From positions 1 to 35,981 of the IMG/VR virus record IMGVR_UViG_3300044825_001732: a stretch of 35,981 bases of DNA; one strand, 5' to 3'. The stretch is from a virus. The notes under the pieces were generated by a model, which saw only the letters and a list, made by a program, of their open reading frames with translations, searched no databases and was not told where the DNA came from. Position numbers and translations under genes: made by a program. Positions 23,001-32,500 of the stretch are shown here, in pieces. Numbering within the stretch: position 1 is the stretch's first letter; the number at the start of each line of letters is the position of its first letter.

Positions 23001-25460
23001 CAATCATATGCGCTTCCTGATCCAATAGGTCAAGTTGTTATAAATGACCCCCAAAAGAGTATCACTAAAGAGACTCTTGAAAACTTCTTATTTGAAAACA
23101 AAGTTGGATTTGGTTTAACTAATATTGTTAGTAATTCTGCTGGAACTGCACATACTTTCCACACTAATATAGATCACGGATTGAATCCAATTACTGACCT
23201 TTCTATTACCAATGCAGGATCTGCATATGGAACAACTGGTGCAATAGAAACTTTATATAATGCGCAGTTAATCGGTGGTTCTGGTCGAGGTGCATCTGCA
23301 GTTATTAAGATTAACTCATCAGGTCAAATTACCAATATTGAGGTAATGGATGGTGGTAGCGCATACCAAGTTGGCAATGTATTATCAGTTGTGGGAGTTG
23401 CGACAACATCTGGACATACTGTTGCTACAGTGACTGTTACCTCAATTTATAATCATACTAATGAAGTTATTGAACTAACTGGCATTTCGGGTGACAATTA
23501 CAAACAATATAATGATTTGTATAGAATAACTGGTATTTCTAGCACTAGATCTATCCAAGTTGCTTCCGCAGGTTCAATTACATCTCCATCGACAAGTGGA
23601 GTTGGCGCAACCATAACATCAAATTCTAATGCATATTTAACTGGTAAATCTGTTACTGCAACATCATTCACTTACAATAATATCTCTGGAATTGCAACAG
23701 TAACTTTTGGTTCTGCTCACGGTTTTTCCGCCCAAGATAAAGTAAAAGTATCAGGAGCAAATAGTTCCTTATATAATGGAAATTTCTTGGTATCGAAAGT
23801 TAATTCAATTACTTCAATCAATCTAAATATTGGGATTTCAAATTCCTCTCCCGCAACAACAGGAACTATTATTGTTCATCCTTATGGATATACTTCTAAG
23901 GAGGGAGAGAATACAGGAAGAGAGGAACAAAGATTGGTAGAGCAGTATGGTGGAGTTAGTTCTACAATAACTGCTGGCATTACGACTACTGGTACTACGA
24001 TCTCAATTTCATCAATTGATTCGACTGGTCTTAAGATCGGTGATTATATTCAAATTGATGATGAAATTATGAGAATTCGTGAAACTGTTAATGGCAATCC
24101 AGTTTCTGTCTTCAGAGGATTGCTAGGAACTCGTAGTTCTGCTCATACATCTGGATCCGTAGTAAGAAAAGTACATGCATATCCTGTTGAATTCCGTAGA
24201 CACTCTATTCTTCGTGCATCTGGACATACTTTTGAATATGTTGGATTCGGTCCAGGTAACTATTCTAATGCATTCCCTGATCGTCAAGACAGACAAATCA
24301 CCGAGCAAGAAGAACTACTATCACAATCATTTAAATCTGATGGTGGTATAAATGTCTACACTGGAATGAATAATGATGGAGATTTCTATATTGGCAATAA
24401 GAGAGTAAGTTCTGCAACAGGCCAAGAGGATGTATTTGATGCTCCAGTTCCATCTATTCGGGGTGAAGAGATTTTTGTTGAAACTGGAACTGCAGCTGCA
24501 ATCAATATTGTCAATACCGAAAATGTAAGTGTAACTAGATCAATTAAAGTTGAAGGTGGTAAGGGCGGCAATAATGTTTCCGAATTCAATGGTCCAGTAA
24601 TCTTTAATGATAAGATCACTTCTAATTCATCTCGTGGCGTTGAAGCAAACTCTTTATATCTTCAAGGTGATGCAGTAATTTCTAGAAAGTATACTGTAGG
24701 AATTTCTACACCAACTGATTTCGGTAATAATGGGGATGTTGAATATTATTCAAGTCCAGACGATGGTGGTTATCTTGGTTGGGTTTACACTTCAAATAAT
24801 CAATGGAGAAAGTTTGGACCGATTCAGAATAATGATGGACACTATGTTGGGGTTTGGACTGGCACTCATTATGGAACATACTTTGGCGATGGATCTGGAC
24901 TGAGCGGTTTGGATCCTGTGTGGAAAACTTCACCAACAGGTATTCATACTTCAGTCAATGTTGGTATTGGAACAACTCAGGCAAGTGCAGACTTCAAACT
25001 AGAAGTTACTGGATCTACTAATATTAAAGGAATTCTTAATGTTGGTGAAATTATTGAAAGAATTACAGTAGATTCTACCACTGTTTTGGGTACTGTCTCT
25101 ACAGTAAATATAGACTTGAGTGATAATAATGTTTATTATTACACTTCTTCTGCAACAGGAAATTGGACTATTAATTTTAGATCCAGTAATGTAGAATCTC
25201 TTGATTCATTCATGAATGTGGGCGAAACACTAACTGTTGCAGTTATGACAACACAAGGTGGAACTGCATTCTACAATACAACTGTTCAAATTGACAGTTC
25301 GCCAGTAAATATATTTGAATATGGAGATCTTGCAATTACTGAAGGAAACTCAAGTGGAATTGATATGTATACTTATGTCATTGTGAAAAAATCAAATGCA
25401 GGAACTATTAATGATAGATTTACAGTTCTAAGATCATTGTCTCAGTATACACAGCAATAA
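20001..25460 (+). CDS. Giant modular tail fibre or baseplate-periphery protein, 1819 aa
   Basis: The N-terminus (NIIYVDPNALDSTDSIENDG, then AARPFKTLQRALIEAARFSY and TTILLYPGEHLIDNRPGW) is characteristic of a very large cyanophage structural protein and looks like a pectin-lyase-type beta-helix start. A DMSITNSNSNFGAKSL strand lies near residue 490. Residues about 1060-1150 contain GSAY repeats; about 1320-1460 hold a GDYIQIDDEIMRIRET module, then SGHTFEYVGFGPGNY and GINVYTGMNNDGDFYIGN. A VGIGTTQASADFKLEVTG neck lies near 1652, followed by a beta C-terminal domain (NVYYYTSSATGNWTINFR). It shares modules with the 1124-aa protein. Role in host contact is inferred. The start is unusual because an inverted repeat ends at the ATG. 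Confidence 0.75.
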   Translation: MGLSRLSNFLRSVRGNIIYVDPNALDSTDSIENDGTSAARPFKTLQRALIEAARFSYLPGPNNDKFGNTTILLYPGEHLIDNRPGWIPITGSTFLKRDGTTSSDFYEFDLQTNFDINADNNALYKFNSVHGGVIVPRGTSVVGYDLRKTKIRPKYVPDPENDNIGRSAILRLTGACYLWQMSIFDANPNGVCYKDYTNNTFVPNFSHNKLTAFEYADGANAVEIDDAFNTYSTDRTDLDIYYEKIGLAYGNSSGRSISPDYPSVVDIESKIDEYRIVGSRGEEVGISSIRAGDGVGGGDRTEITVTLAQEVTGLDVDTPIRINSVGISTFNGQYVVKEVVSDTEIKYATSNPPPTGIDSVFGQGTLNIVVDTVTSASPYIFNCSLRSVYGLCGMHADGNSVTGFKSMVVAQFTGISLQKDNNAFVKYDPTTGKYIDTTNVANIYSDSLARYKPSYESYHIKASNNAFIQCVSIFAIGYSQHFEADSGGDMSITNSNSNFGAKSLLSKGFRDDKFIRDDLGYISHIVPPKEITSSNITIEFDSIDVAKTVSVGNSSRLYLYNQTNENSRPIGVIDGYRIGAKQNDQLNLILSSSGISTTYSATIVMDGSDGITYQKEYDVAKLANGVTNNISANTITLTAPHNFINGETVRIISDTGEIPDGLDHNSVYYVITNATATGIGSTQVRLASSLNDAENGSLSSYAINILTAKTSNLKVVSRVSDKSPGDIGHPIQYDSANGQWYLKVNQGNGIYNAILASGIRVSSRTYITRTPDNRNYEDTLYKFRYVIPRDTTIKARPPLDGFIIQDSTSLPLDDTEINYQYSPDNTTKTLSNSTELKKTRFISNASWVGSVATIQTELPHNLSVGSQVEIVNILSSNNVSGLSTSGYNGTYVVTSIPSRREFSYSLTNNPGTFLDNTSVRNTSLPYFNRKKLPGTYVVYRTEQVQEYLQNQQDGIYHVSVINSSNNPTIAPFDHLRLSQPVQYLYPQLDRDNVISDPEASQSYALPDPIGQVVINDPQKSITKETLENFLFENKVGFGLTNIVSNSAGTAHTFHTNIDHGLNPITDLSITNAGSAYGTTGAIETLYNAQLIGGSGRGASAVIKINSSGQITNIEVMDGGSAYQVGNVLSVVGVATTSGHTVATVTVTSIYNHTNEVIELTGISGDNYKQYNDLYRITGISSTRSIQVASAGSITSPSTSGVGATITSNSNAYLTGKSVTATSFTYNNISGIATVTFGSAHGFSAQDKVKVSGANSSLYNGNFLVSKVNSITSINLNIGISNSSPATTGTIIVHPYGYTSKEGENTGREEQRLVEQYGGVSSTITAGITTTGTTISISSIDSTGLKIGDYIQIDDEIMRIRETVNGNPVSVFRGLLGTRSSAHTSGSVVRKVHAYPVEFRRHSILRASGHTFEYVGFGPGNYSNAFPDRQDRQITEQEELLSQSFKSDGGINVYTGMNNDGDFYIGNKRVSSATGQEDVFDAPVPSIRGEEIFVETGTAAAINIVNTENVSVTRSIKVEGGKGGNNVSEFNGPVIFNDKITSNSSRGVEANSLYLQGDAVISRKYTVGISTPTDFGNNGDVEYYSSPDDGGYLGWVYTSNNQWRKFGPIQNNDGHYVGVWTGTHYGTYFGDGSGLSGLDPVWKTSPTGIHTSVNVGIGTTQASADFKLEVTGSTNIKGILNVGEIIERITVDSTTVLGTVSTVNIDLSDNNVYYYTSSATGNWTINFRSSNVESLDSFMNVGETLTVAVMTTQGGTAFYNTTVQIDSSPVNIFEYGDLAITEGNSSGIDMYTYVIVKKSNAGTINDRFTVLRSLSQYTQQ

Positions 25461-25466
25461 AGTAAA

Positions 25467-28025
25467 ATGCCATTACTAGGAGCAATTGGTAACGCATCTG
25501 AGTACTCTTTTAGAGGTACTTATGATAATTATCCATTTGATATAAATTTTGGAGATTTGATTGATGCGGAACCAGGTCAAACTTACACAACTCTATTAAA
25601 ATTTGTTGAAGATATAAACTACAAAGTTCCAATTTCAATCACAGGTGATGGCGAATACTTTGTTGGTAATGTGAGTTTTTTTAAGACATTCGATAATGAC
25701 AAAATTACATTAGATCAAACTGCCACTACATTTGATACAACATTTCCAGAACTCGATTACAGCACATTACCTTCTTATGTAAGAAATGGAAATACTGTAG
25801 GTCTTCGTATATTCGGTGTTCCTCCTAATATTTTAGAAACTAATTTAACTGTAGTTGATAGATCTCCCACTTCATATAACATTTCATTAAGTAGTAATAT
25901 TACAGTTGGATCGCGTGATGGTGATATAACTTTTAATCCGCAGGGATCTTCTCAATTTGACAATAGAACTTTTCAGGGATCTGAAGTTGGACTTGAATAT
26001 TATGATAAAACATATTCTACAACAATTACAATAGGCAAAAAAGATTTTACTTGGATAGTAAAAACTAAAAAAGGTGGAAAAGCGGAGAATTTGCTCTTCA
26101 CTGATGTGACTGATGTAAGATTTTCTACTGAAGTAATAAGTGACACATATACAGTACAGGGACTTACTGATGCGTTTAGTTACACCGCAGAAATAACTTC
26201 AAATGAAGGATTACTTAGCGTAAATTATGGAGAATTTGTAAATTCTACAATAGTAAAAAATGGAGATATTTTAAGATTAAAAGTGACTTCATCTAATTTA
26301 AGTTTCACGCAAAAAACTGTAGTAATAAGAATATCTCTTGATGTGTCACCTGATATCCAAAGTACTACTTCTTGGAATGTTAGAACTGTAGACAATGTTC
26401 CATCCAATTTATCATTTACAGATCTACCAAGTTCTGAATTGAATGCAGAAATTTTAAGCGAAGTTTTAACAATTGGAGGTCTTTCTAACAATATTGATTT
26501 TAATATTTCTATAACTTCTATTGATGGATTATTGTCAGTTAATGGAGGTGCGTTTGTAACATCTACTACAATAAGAAATGGAGATACTCTTCAACTAAAA
26601 TTGAATACCACTTCAAATTGGCTTGAAGAAAAAACTATAACGGTAAAATTAGAAGATACTTTAGCAAATTGGAAGGTTAAAACTAGAACTATATCAGCAA
26701 ACAATGATCCAAATGCAGGTCAACTAATATACTCAATTCCATTCAACACTATAAATCAAGTACAGGATATGAGTCCTGAGGTGAGAATTAAAAATTCTTT
26801 AAATGGAGGACTTCGTGCATCAACGGTTATTGGAACTATTCCGGGGAGAACTAGTCCAGCAATATCAATAGAAAGAAGTAGATCTTATGGCAATATTGGA
26901 TCTTATAAATTAGCAAAAGGAACAACTACTAGAACTTTTGAAGTAACTCAACTCAGAATTAATACCAATCAAACTCAAGTTCTTGGATTTGATGATTTTA
27001 CTGTAGAAATGTGGATGTGGTTTAGTGGACTTAATTTTGGGGGCGAGGTTGGAATGTCAGTATTCTATCCTTCATATATTGATAGTAGAAATGCAAACGA
27101 TTACTTTTTCCAACTATTTGTAAAAGGTGATAATTGGCCTAATATCTCACAATTTAGGCGTGGTCTTTTACTTGGATATCCTGATGCAAATGGAGTTGTT
27201 CAGACAATATGCGAAACTTCATCACAAGTTTTATCAAATAATACTTGGAATCATATCGCACTGACAAGAACTGGAAGTACTTTTAGAATTTGGGTCAATG
27301 GAATCAATTGGGCGAGTGGCACTAGAGCTATGGATTTGACCTCCAGTGGTTATAATTTTGCAATACCAAATTTCCAAAGACTTACCCCAGATGATTTTTA
27401 TATTCAAGACTTGAGACTTTATAAAGGACTAGTAAAATACACAACAAGTTTTAATACTTTAAATGTAACTCCTATCATGGAACCATATAATCCACTAATA
27501 AGTGGAGATTTTTATGTTGATAGTGCTGGGAGAATCCTCATATTATCAAATACTGATAATAGGGATCCAAGAACTCTATCTAAGGTACCTGGAAAAGTTC
27601 TTCCCGGAACTAACAATTGCATTGATGATGCAAGATGGCAGAATTTCTTAAGTCTCGCAGCAAGTGGAATTCAAAATTATAGACTAACCGCAACTCTTGA
27701 TAACAGCACAAGTAGGATTGTTAATGCAACGGATTATAATATTTACAAAATGCTGAATGCAAATAATATTACTCTTAAAAATAGTTTAACTGCGTGGCAA
27801 AATATAAATTATTCATATCAACTCTTAGCTTTGGCTTGGGATGAAAATAATATTTCTGATGGCATAGGACTTGGTGTAGATTATTCTGTTCTTTCTTGGT
27901 CCCCAACAAGTGCATATGGATTTGGGTACTATGGGCAATCTTCAAATTCATTCTTCTCGCCAACAAGTATTAATAATTTTAGCGCAAACTGGTGGATACT
28001 ACCTCCAGGTGTTCCGGACTTCTAA
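25467..28025 (+). CDS. LamG-like lectin fibre protein with Ig-like repeats, 852 aa
   Basis: Residues about 206-311 and 312-410 are tandem homologous beta repeats: NLLFTDV...VNYGEFVNSTIVKNGDILRL against NLSFTDL...VNGGAFVTSTTIRNGDTLQL, each ending in W-x-V-K/R-T. A degenerate first copy may precede them (YVRNGNTVGLRIFGVPPN, ending FTWIVKT). Residues about 505-655 resemble a concanavalin/LamG-type domain: DDFTVEMWMWF, NTWNHIALTRTGSTFRIWVN and DFYIQDLRLYKGLVKY. Such domains bind glycans, so a receptor-binding role is likely. The C-terminus (about 660-852) has DNRDPRTLSKVPGKVLPGTN and aromatic strands, function unknown. It follows the giant gene by six bases. Confidence 0.72.
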   Translation: MPLLGAIGNASEYSFRGTYDNYPFDINFGDLIDAEPGQTYTTLLKFVEDINYKVPISITGDGEYFVGNVSFFKTFDNDKITLDQTATTFDTTFPELDYSTLPSYVRNGNTVGLRIFGVPPNILETNLTVVDRSPTSYNISLSSNITVGSRDGDITFNPQGSSQFDNRTFQGSEVGLEYYDKTYSTTITIGKKDFTWIVKTKKGGKAENLLFTDVTDVRFSTEVISDTYTVQGLTDAFSYTAEITSNEGLLSVNYGEFVNSTIVKNGDILRLKVTSSNLSFTQKTVVIRISLDVSPDIQSTTSWNVRTVDNVPSNLSFTDLPSSELNAEILSEVLTIGGLSNNIDFNISITSIDGLLSVNGGAFVTSTTIRNGDTLQLKLNTTSNWLEEKTITVKLEDTLANWKVKTRTISANNDPNAGQLIYSIPFNTINQVQDMSPEVRIKNSLNGGLRASTVIGTIPGRTSPAISIERSRSYGNIGSYKLAKGTTTRTFEVTQLRINTNQTQVLGFDDFTVEMWMWFSGLNFGGEVGMSVFYPSYIDSRNANDYFFQLFVKGDNWPNISQFRRGLLLGYPDANGVVQTICETSSQVLSNNTWNHIALTRTGSTFRIWVNGINWASGTRAMDLTSSGYNFAIPNFQRLTPDDFYIQDLRLYKGLVKYTTSFNTLNVTPIMEPYNPLISGDFYVDSAGRILILSNTDNRDPRTLSKVPGKVLPGTNNCIDDARWQNFLSLAASGIQNYRLTATLDNSTSRIVNATDYNIYKMLNANNITLKNSLTAWQNINYSYQLLALAWDENNISDGIGLGVDYSVLSWSPTSAYGFGYYGQSSNSFFSPTSINNFSANWWILPPGVPDF

Positions 28026-28026
28026 A

Positions 28027-28034
28027 CATAAATA
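28027..28034 (+). promoter_or_regulatory. Late promoter CATAAATA
   Basis: CATAAATA matches NATAAATA and lies in the 25-bp gap right after the LamG-like gene, 17 nt before ATG 28051. The short distance would leave a leader of only about 10 nt for the next gene. Confidence 0.5.
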
Positions 28035-28050
28035 AAAGAAAACTCTAAAA

Positions 28051-28533
28051 ATGGCTGATAGATATCCATTAATATTTGATTCTACAGACAATAGGTTCAA
28101 AGAACTACCTTCTGGTGATAATCTCAATTTAAATAATAGTCCTATTATTAATGTTCCTTCTATTGAATGTGAAGGTGTAATTACTGGAAGGACTAGATTT
28201 TCTGTATATAATGATACCGTAATATCAACAGATGTTACTTTGACTGCAAATGATATGAATAAAGTTTTATTATTAAATACTTCCAATGTAAGAACAGTAG
28301 TTCTTCCTATTGGTTCTTCAGTGCAACTTGGAGATTGGGTTCGTATTGTTGATATAGGAACTGGCGAGACTAATACTGGAAATGCGTTTAAAAATAATAT
28401 AATAATAGATCCAAATAATGTAGATAGAATTCAAGGTGGAGCTGCTGGAGATACACTTATTATGGATGTTGATAGCCAAGCAATTACTTTGATGTGGTGT
28501 GGTTCTACTTATGATTGGCGCATCGTAAACTAA
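28051..28533 (+). CDS. Small fibre-related virion protein, 160 aa
   Basis: The start MADRYPLIFDSTDNRFKELP and the GDNLNLNNSPIINVPSI segment are common at the beginning of small cyanophage fibre proteins. The remainder is beta sandwich-like: STDVTLTANDMNKVLLLNTS, RTVVLPIGSSVQLGDWVRIV and ITLMWCGSTYDWRIVN. The T-x-x-L-P-x-x-x-x-x-x-G-D-x-V-x-I-x-D pattern also occurs in phage fibre tip domains. It sits between the LamG-like and beta-helix genes. Exact role unknown. Confidence 0.62.
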   Translation: MADRYPLIFDSTDNRFKELPSGDNLNLNNSPIINVPSIECEGVITGRTRFSVYNDTVISTDVTLTANDMNKVLLLNTSNVRTVVLPIGSSVQLGDWVRIVDIGTGETNTGNAFKNNIIIDPNNVDRIQGGAAGDTLIMDVDSQAITLMWCGSTYDWRIVN

Positions 28534-28548
28534 TCCAGGAGACCTAAA

Positions 28549-29517
28549 ATGCCACAATATACTTCTTCTTTTAGGAATAATATTAGCAGAGAAAGAATTG
28601 CGGATGATACTTTTGCGAGCACCGTAACATTTAATTTATCAAGTTATGGTACAATATCAACTACTGATTATGAAGCAAATGGGGATTTGTTTAAAAGAGT
28701 ATATAGTGATGTAGTTAATAGAGTATATGATCCAAATGTGATTATAGAACTAAATGTTCCTGCTGGAGACTATTACTTTAGAGGATCTAGTGATATTAAT
28801 CAATATCTTATTTTAAATCCTCCACAAGGTGGACAAATTAAAATAGTAGGTGCAAGTAGAGTAGGAACTAGACCAACTTCTACTACACTGGCATCACAAA
28901 CAAAAGCACAAAATTACACAACACTAGCAAATCACTACCCCACAAGATTTCATTTTTCATATAATGGATTTTACATGAAATCTGCTTTAGGCGGAGCAAC
29001 TGGTGGTGTAGGTGGATTTTCTAATATTGTATTTTTTGGAACTTGGAATGGTTCTCCGGGAAATCAGGTGGCAAGTCCTACTGTAGACAGTAGAGGTTTG
29101 GCAGGATCTGCTAGACTTGAAAACTGTGCATTTCATGGATTTAATGGTCCATCTGGAAATAGTACTGGAATACTCGCAGATAGTAGTTTAATTAGTGCTT
29201 ACAGTATTATTGTTTCAGATTGTGGTAGAGGAATACAAGCATCCACTGGAGGTAGTTTTTCTAGCTATAGCGCAAACATTGATTCCGATAGAGATATTAT
29301 AACAAACATCAATGAGCATGGTTTACTTGCATTTAACAATGGTTGCATAAGATTGGGTGATGGAGCACATATTCGTGATACCGGAGCATATGGAGCATAT
29401 GCCTTCGACTGTTCTAGTATAACAGTTAGAAGTGCATCTTTTTCTGGAAATGGTGCCGGATCAATTTATGTGTATCCTGGAACAAATTCAATTGTACACA
29501 CAACCACAGTATATTAA
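28549..29517 (+). CDS. Right-handed beta-helix tailspike-like protein, 322 aa
   Basis: ATG 28549 has a good AGGAGA ribosome site. The protein begins MPQYTSSFRNNISRERIADD and moves into short regular strands: GQIKIVGASRVGTRP, SARLENCAFHGFNGPSGNST, SYSIIVSDCGRGIQASTGGS, NNGCIRLGDGAHIRDTGAYG and SSITVRSASFSGNGAGSIYV. The N-C/G-x-I/F-x-x-x-x-x-G ladder is typical of pectin-lyase-like parallel beta-helices in tailspikes. No clear catalytic Asp/Glu set can be assigned by eye, so it may bind rather than cleave polysaccharide. Confidence 0.65.
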   Translation: MPQYTSSFRNNISRERIADDTFASTVTFNLSSYGTISTTDYEANGDLFKRVYSDVVNRVYDPNVIIELNVPAGDYYFRGSSDINQYLILNPPQGGQIKIVGASRVGTRPTSTTLASQTKAQNYTTLANHYPTRFHFSYNGFYMKSALGGATGGVGGFSNIVFFGTWNGSPGNQVASPTVDSRGLAGSARLENCAFHGFNGPSGNSTGILADSSLISAYSIIVSDCGRGIQASTGGSFSSYSANIDSDRDIITNINEHGLLAFNNGCIRLGDGAHIRDTGAYGAYAFDCSSITVRSASFSGNGAGSIYVYPGTNSIVHTTTVY

Positions 29518-29519
29518 AT

Positions 29520-29527
29520 TATAAATA
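29520..29527 (+). promoter_or_regulatory. Perfect T4-type late promoter TATAAATA
   Basis: This is the only exact TATAAATA that I found in a gene gap of the window. It lies 38 nt before ATG 29566. The leader contains a small hairpin (AGAGG 29535-29539 with CCTCT 29550-29554) directly before an AGGGAG ribosome site. Confidence 0.72.
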
Positions 29528-29565
29528 AATAAAAAGAGGGGATAGTGAACCTCTAGGGAGAACAA

Positions 29566-32500
29566 ATGAGTGTCAACAAGTCGTTTGTCGTAAAGAATGG
29601 TCTGGAAGTAGCAGACAATTTGATCTTCACCGAAGGTCAGAAAGTTGGTATCGGCACAACTACTCCGGACTATATTTTATCCGTTAATGGTGACTTATCA
29701 ATAAGTGGTGGAATTTATGTCCCAACTTCCAATACCAGTATTGGATCTACTACTGGTATCGCTTCAGCAACATCTCTAGACTTTATTTCTGGAATTAATA
29801 CTTCTGGACTTTTAGTTGGTGATTATGTAACAGGAACATTCATACAAAATAATACAAGAATTGTTAGTATTGGTGCAAGTTCTCTTGGAATTGTTCCAAA
29901 TCATACCAACTCTGGACTTACAACAGTAACTTTTAGTTTTCAAAGATACAAGTTTTCCGGAGAATTGGGTCAAGTTTTATTATCAGGAGGTCCAGGATCA
30001 TCCCCAGCGTGGAATAATAGCACTGAAATCACTGTTGGCACTTCAACCACAGCAATCAATGTTGTTGGTGGAATTGCATCAGTAACTCAATTGAATGTTT
30101 CTGGAATCAGCACTTTAGGATTTGTTACCGCTACAAATGTGTCAGTAGCAGAAACTGTCACTACTAATACCGTTAATGCTCTTACATATTTGGGGAATGG
30201 GGAAGTATTATCTGGAATTGTAACCCAAATTACCGCAGGGATTGGAGTTCGATTAACCACAACAGAAAATCCAGGTAAAGGTGTTGTCAACATTGATTCT
30301 TATTTCCCGATTGGTAAGACAATTTTTGTAACACAAAATGGCAATGATACAAATAGTGGTTTAACTGAAAATGATTCTAAAAGAACAATTAAAGCAGCTG
30401 CCGCCATTGCTTTTCCTGGTGATACAATTAAGGTATTCCCTGGTGTTTATATTGAGGAAAATCCAATCTATCTTTCCAAGAGAGTTGCGGTTGAAGGTAC
30501 AGAACTTCGTAACTGTGTAGTTACTCCAAAATATACAAATAGAGACTTATTCTATGTAAACAATAGTTGTCATATCACGGACTTGAGTTTCATTGGTCCT
30601 GATATGAGTGATGGTGCTGCGATTGTTTCACTACAACCACTTGCTGGTGTTGCAACAGATCGCTTCTTTGATGCGGCAAGAATGATTCGTTATAATCTTG
30701 ACTTTATCGCAGCAGAGACAGTTGGATACTTAACTAGTACCGACTATAAGAGTCCTGCATTTGTTGTTGTTGATGGATCAGGAACTCCAACAGCACCTGT
30801 AAATTGTAGCGATGATATTAAAGATGTACTGAAGGCAATCATCCACGACATTACAAGAGGTGGAAATCTCAAGTGTGTTGGTGCAGGTAAGTCTTACTAT
30901 AGTGATTCTGGCGCATTATTACACATTACTGGCACTGATCCAAATGGATATAGTGTTAAAACAGCAACGATTGATGCACTGAACTATGCTGCAGGAATCG
31001 CAAGATCTTGCATCAATAATGTTTCTTGGACTGGAAACTATCAGTCAACCTATAGTCAGGTTAAAGATCTAGCAATGCAGGCAGATGATGCCACTGGATC
31101 TAATGAAGATATTGGATCTTGTGCAAATGTTGTTTCTGCAATCTATTCTTGCGTAGGTGTTGTAACATCCATCCTTGATAATGGTCTTACAGTTCTTGGT
31201 GCTGGAATTAATACTTCATTCCCCGCAAATGCAGGTCTTGGAACTGATTCTATAATTGGTGTTACAAGTGCTGTTTATGATCACACTTCAGGGACAACAA
31301 CAATTCTTGCCCCAACACTCTCAGTCAAAGCTGGAGATATTGTTGAAGTAAGAGATCTTTTATTCAATTGTACTTCTGGTGGTTCTATTGGAACTCAAAA
31401 ATATCCATCAGGTGCTTATGGTTATGAGTTTGATGTAACATCCGTTAATAGCGACGGTTCGTTTGTAATCAATACTGGAATTTCAACAATTGCACATAAT
31501 TATATTGGTGGTGGTTTTGTTGTTAACCGTGCAATTGGAGTTACAACTGCTTCTTATGATAATGTAACAGGCATTACAACTATCACTGCTCCTGGTGCTA
31601 CTGTAAAGGTTGGTCAGTTTGTAAAACTCCACGATCTAAAATTCTCTTGTACAAGTGGAGCAGGTACAACAACACTTTATCCAACAGGAAATCTTGGATA
31701 TGATTTTAAAGTTCTTCAGGTTATTGGAACAGGAACTACTTTTGTAGTCAATACTGGAGTTTCTACAATTCCACATACTTATGTTTCTGGTGGTGTTGTA
31801 TTCCCACCATATTCTCCTGGTGTTGGACCTATTACACAAGGTCCATACATTAGAAACTGCACCAACTTCATTCCAAAATCAATTGGAATGAAGGTTGATG
31901 GATTTGATGCAGAACCAGGAGATAAAGATGATATTGGTGTAACTGGTACAATGAGTGTTGACTCTTACACTCAATACAATCAAGGTGGTATTGGTGTTTC
32001 AATCACTAATGGTGCTTACTCTCAGTTAGTTTCTATCTTTACGATCTGTGACGATATTGCAATCTTTACTGGTTCTGGTGGTCAATGTGATATTACAAAC
32101 TCCAACTCTTCCTTCGGTACAAAAGGTTTAGTTAGTGATGGTGTTGGTGATTATAATACTAAGTCAATTTATCGTTATACTGGAATTGCAAACACTGATG
32201 CAGAATTGGAGCAAGCAATTGTTGAGGTTTCTGGCATCGGAAATCTAAGACCTTATGATGGGCAAACTGTTCATTTTGGAGAAATTTATTATACTGTACA
32301 AAGTATAGAGGTAACTAATGGTGGATCTGGTTATACTCAATCTCCATTAGTAGTAATCGATGAACCAACTGGCCCAAATGGTATTCGCGCTGAAGCAATT
32401 GCAAATATTGAAAATGGGTCTGTAACTTCTATTGATATTATTAGTACTGGCAATCAATATAGATTTATCGATAACCCACAAATTGCAATTGCAGGACCTA

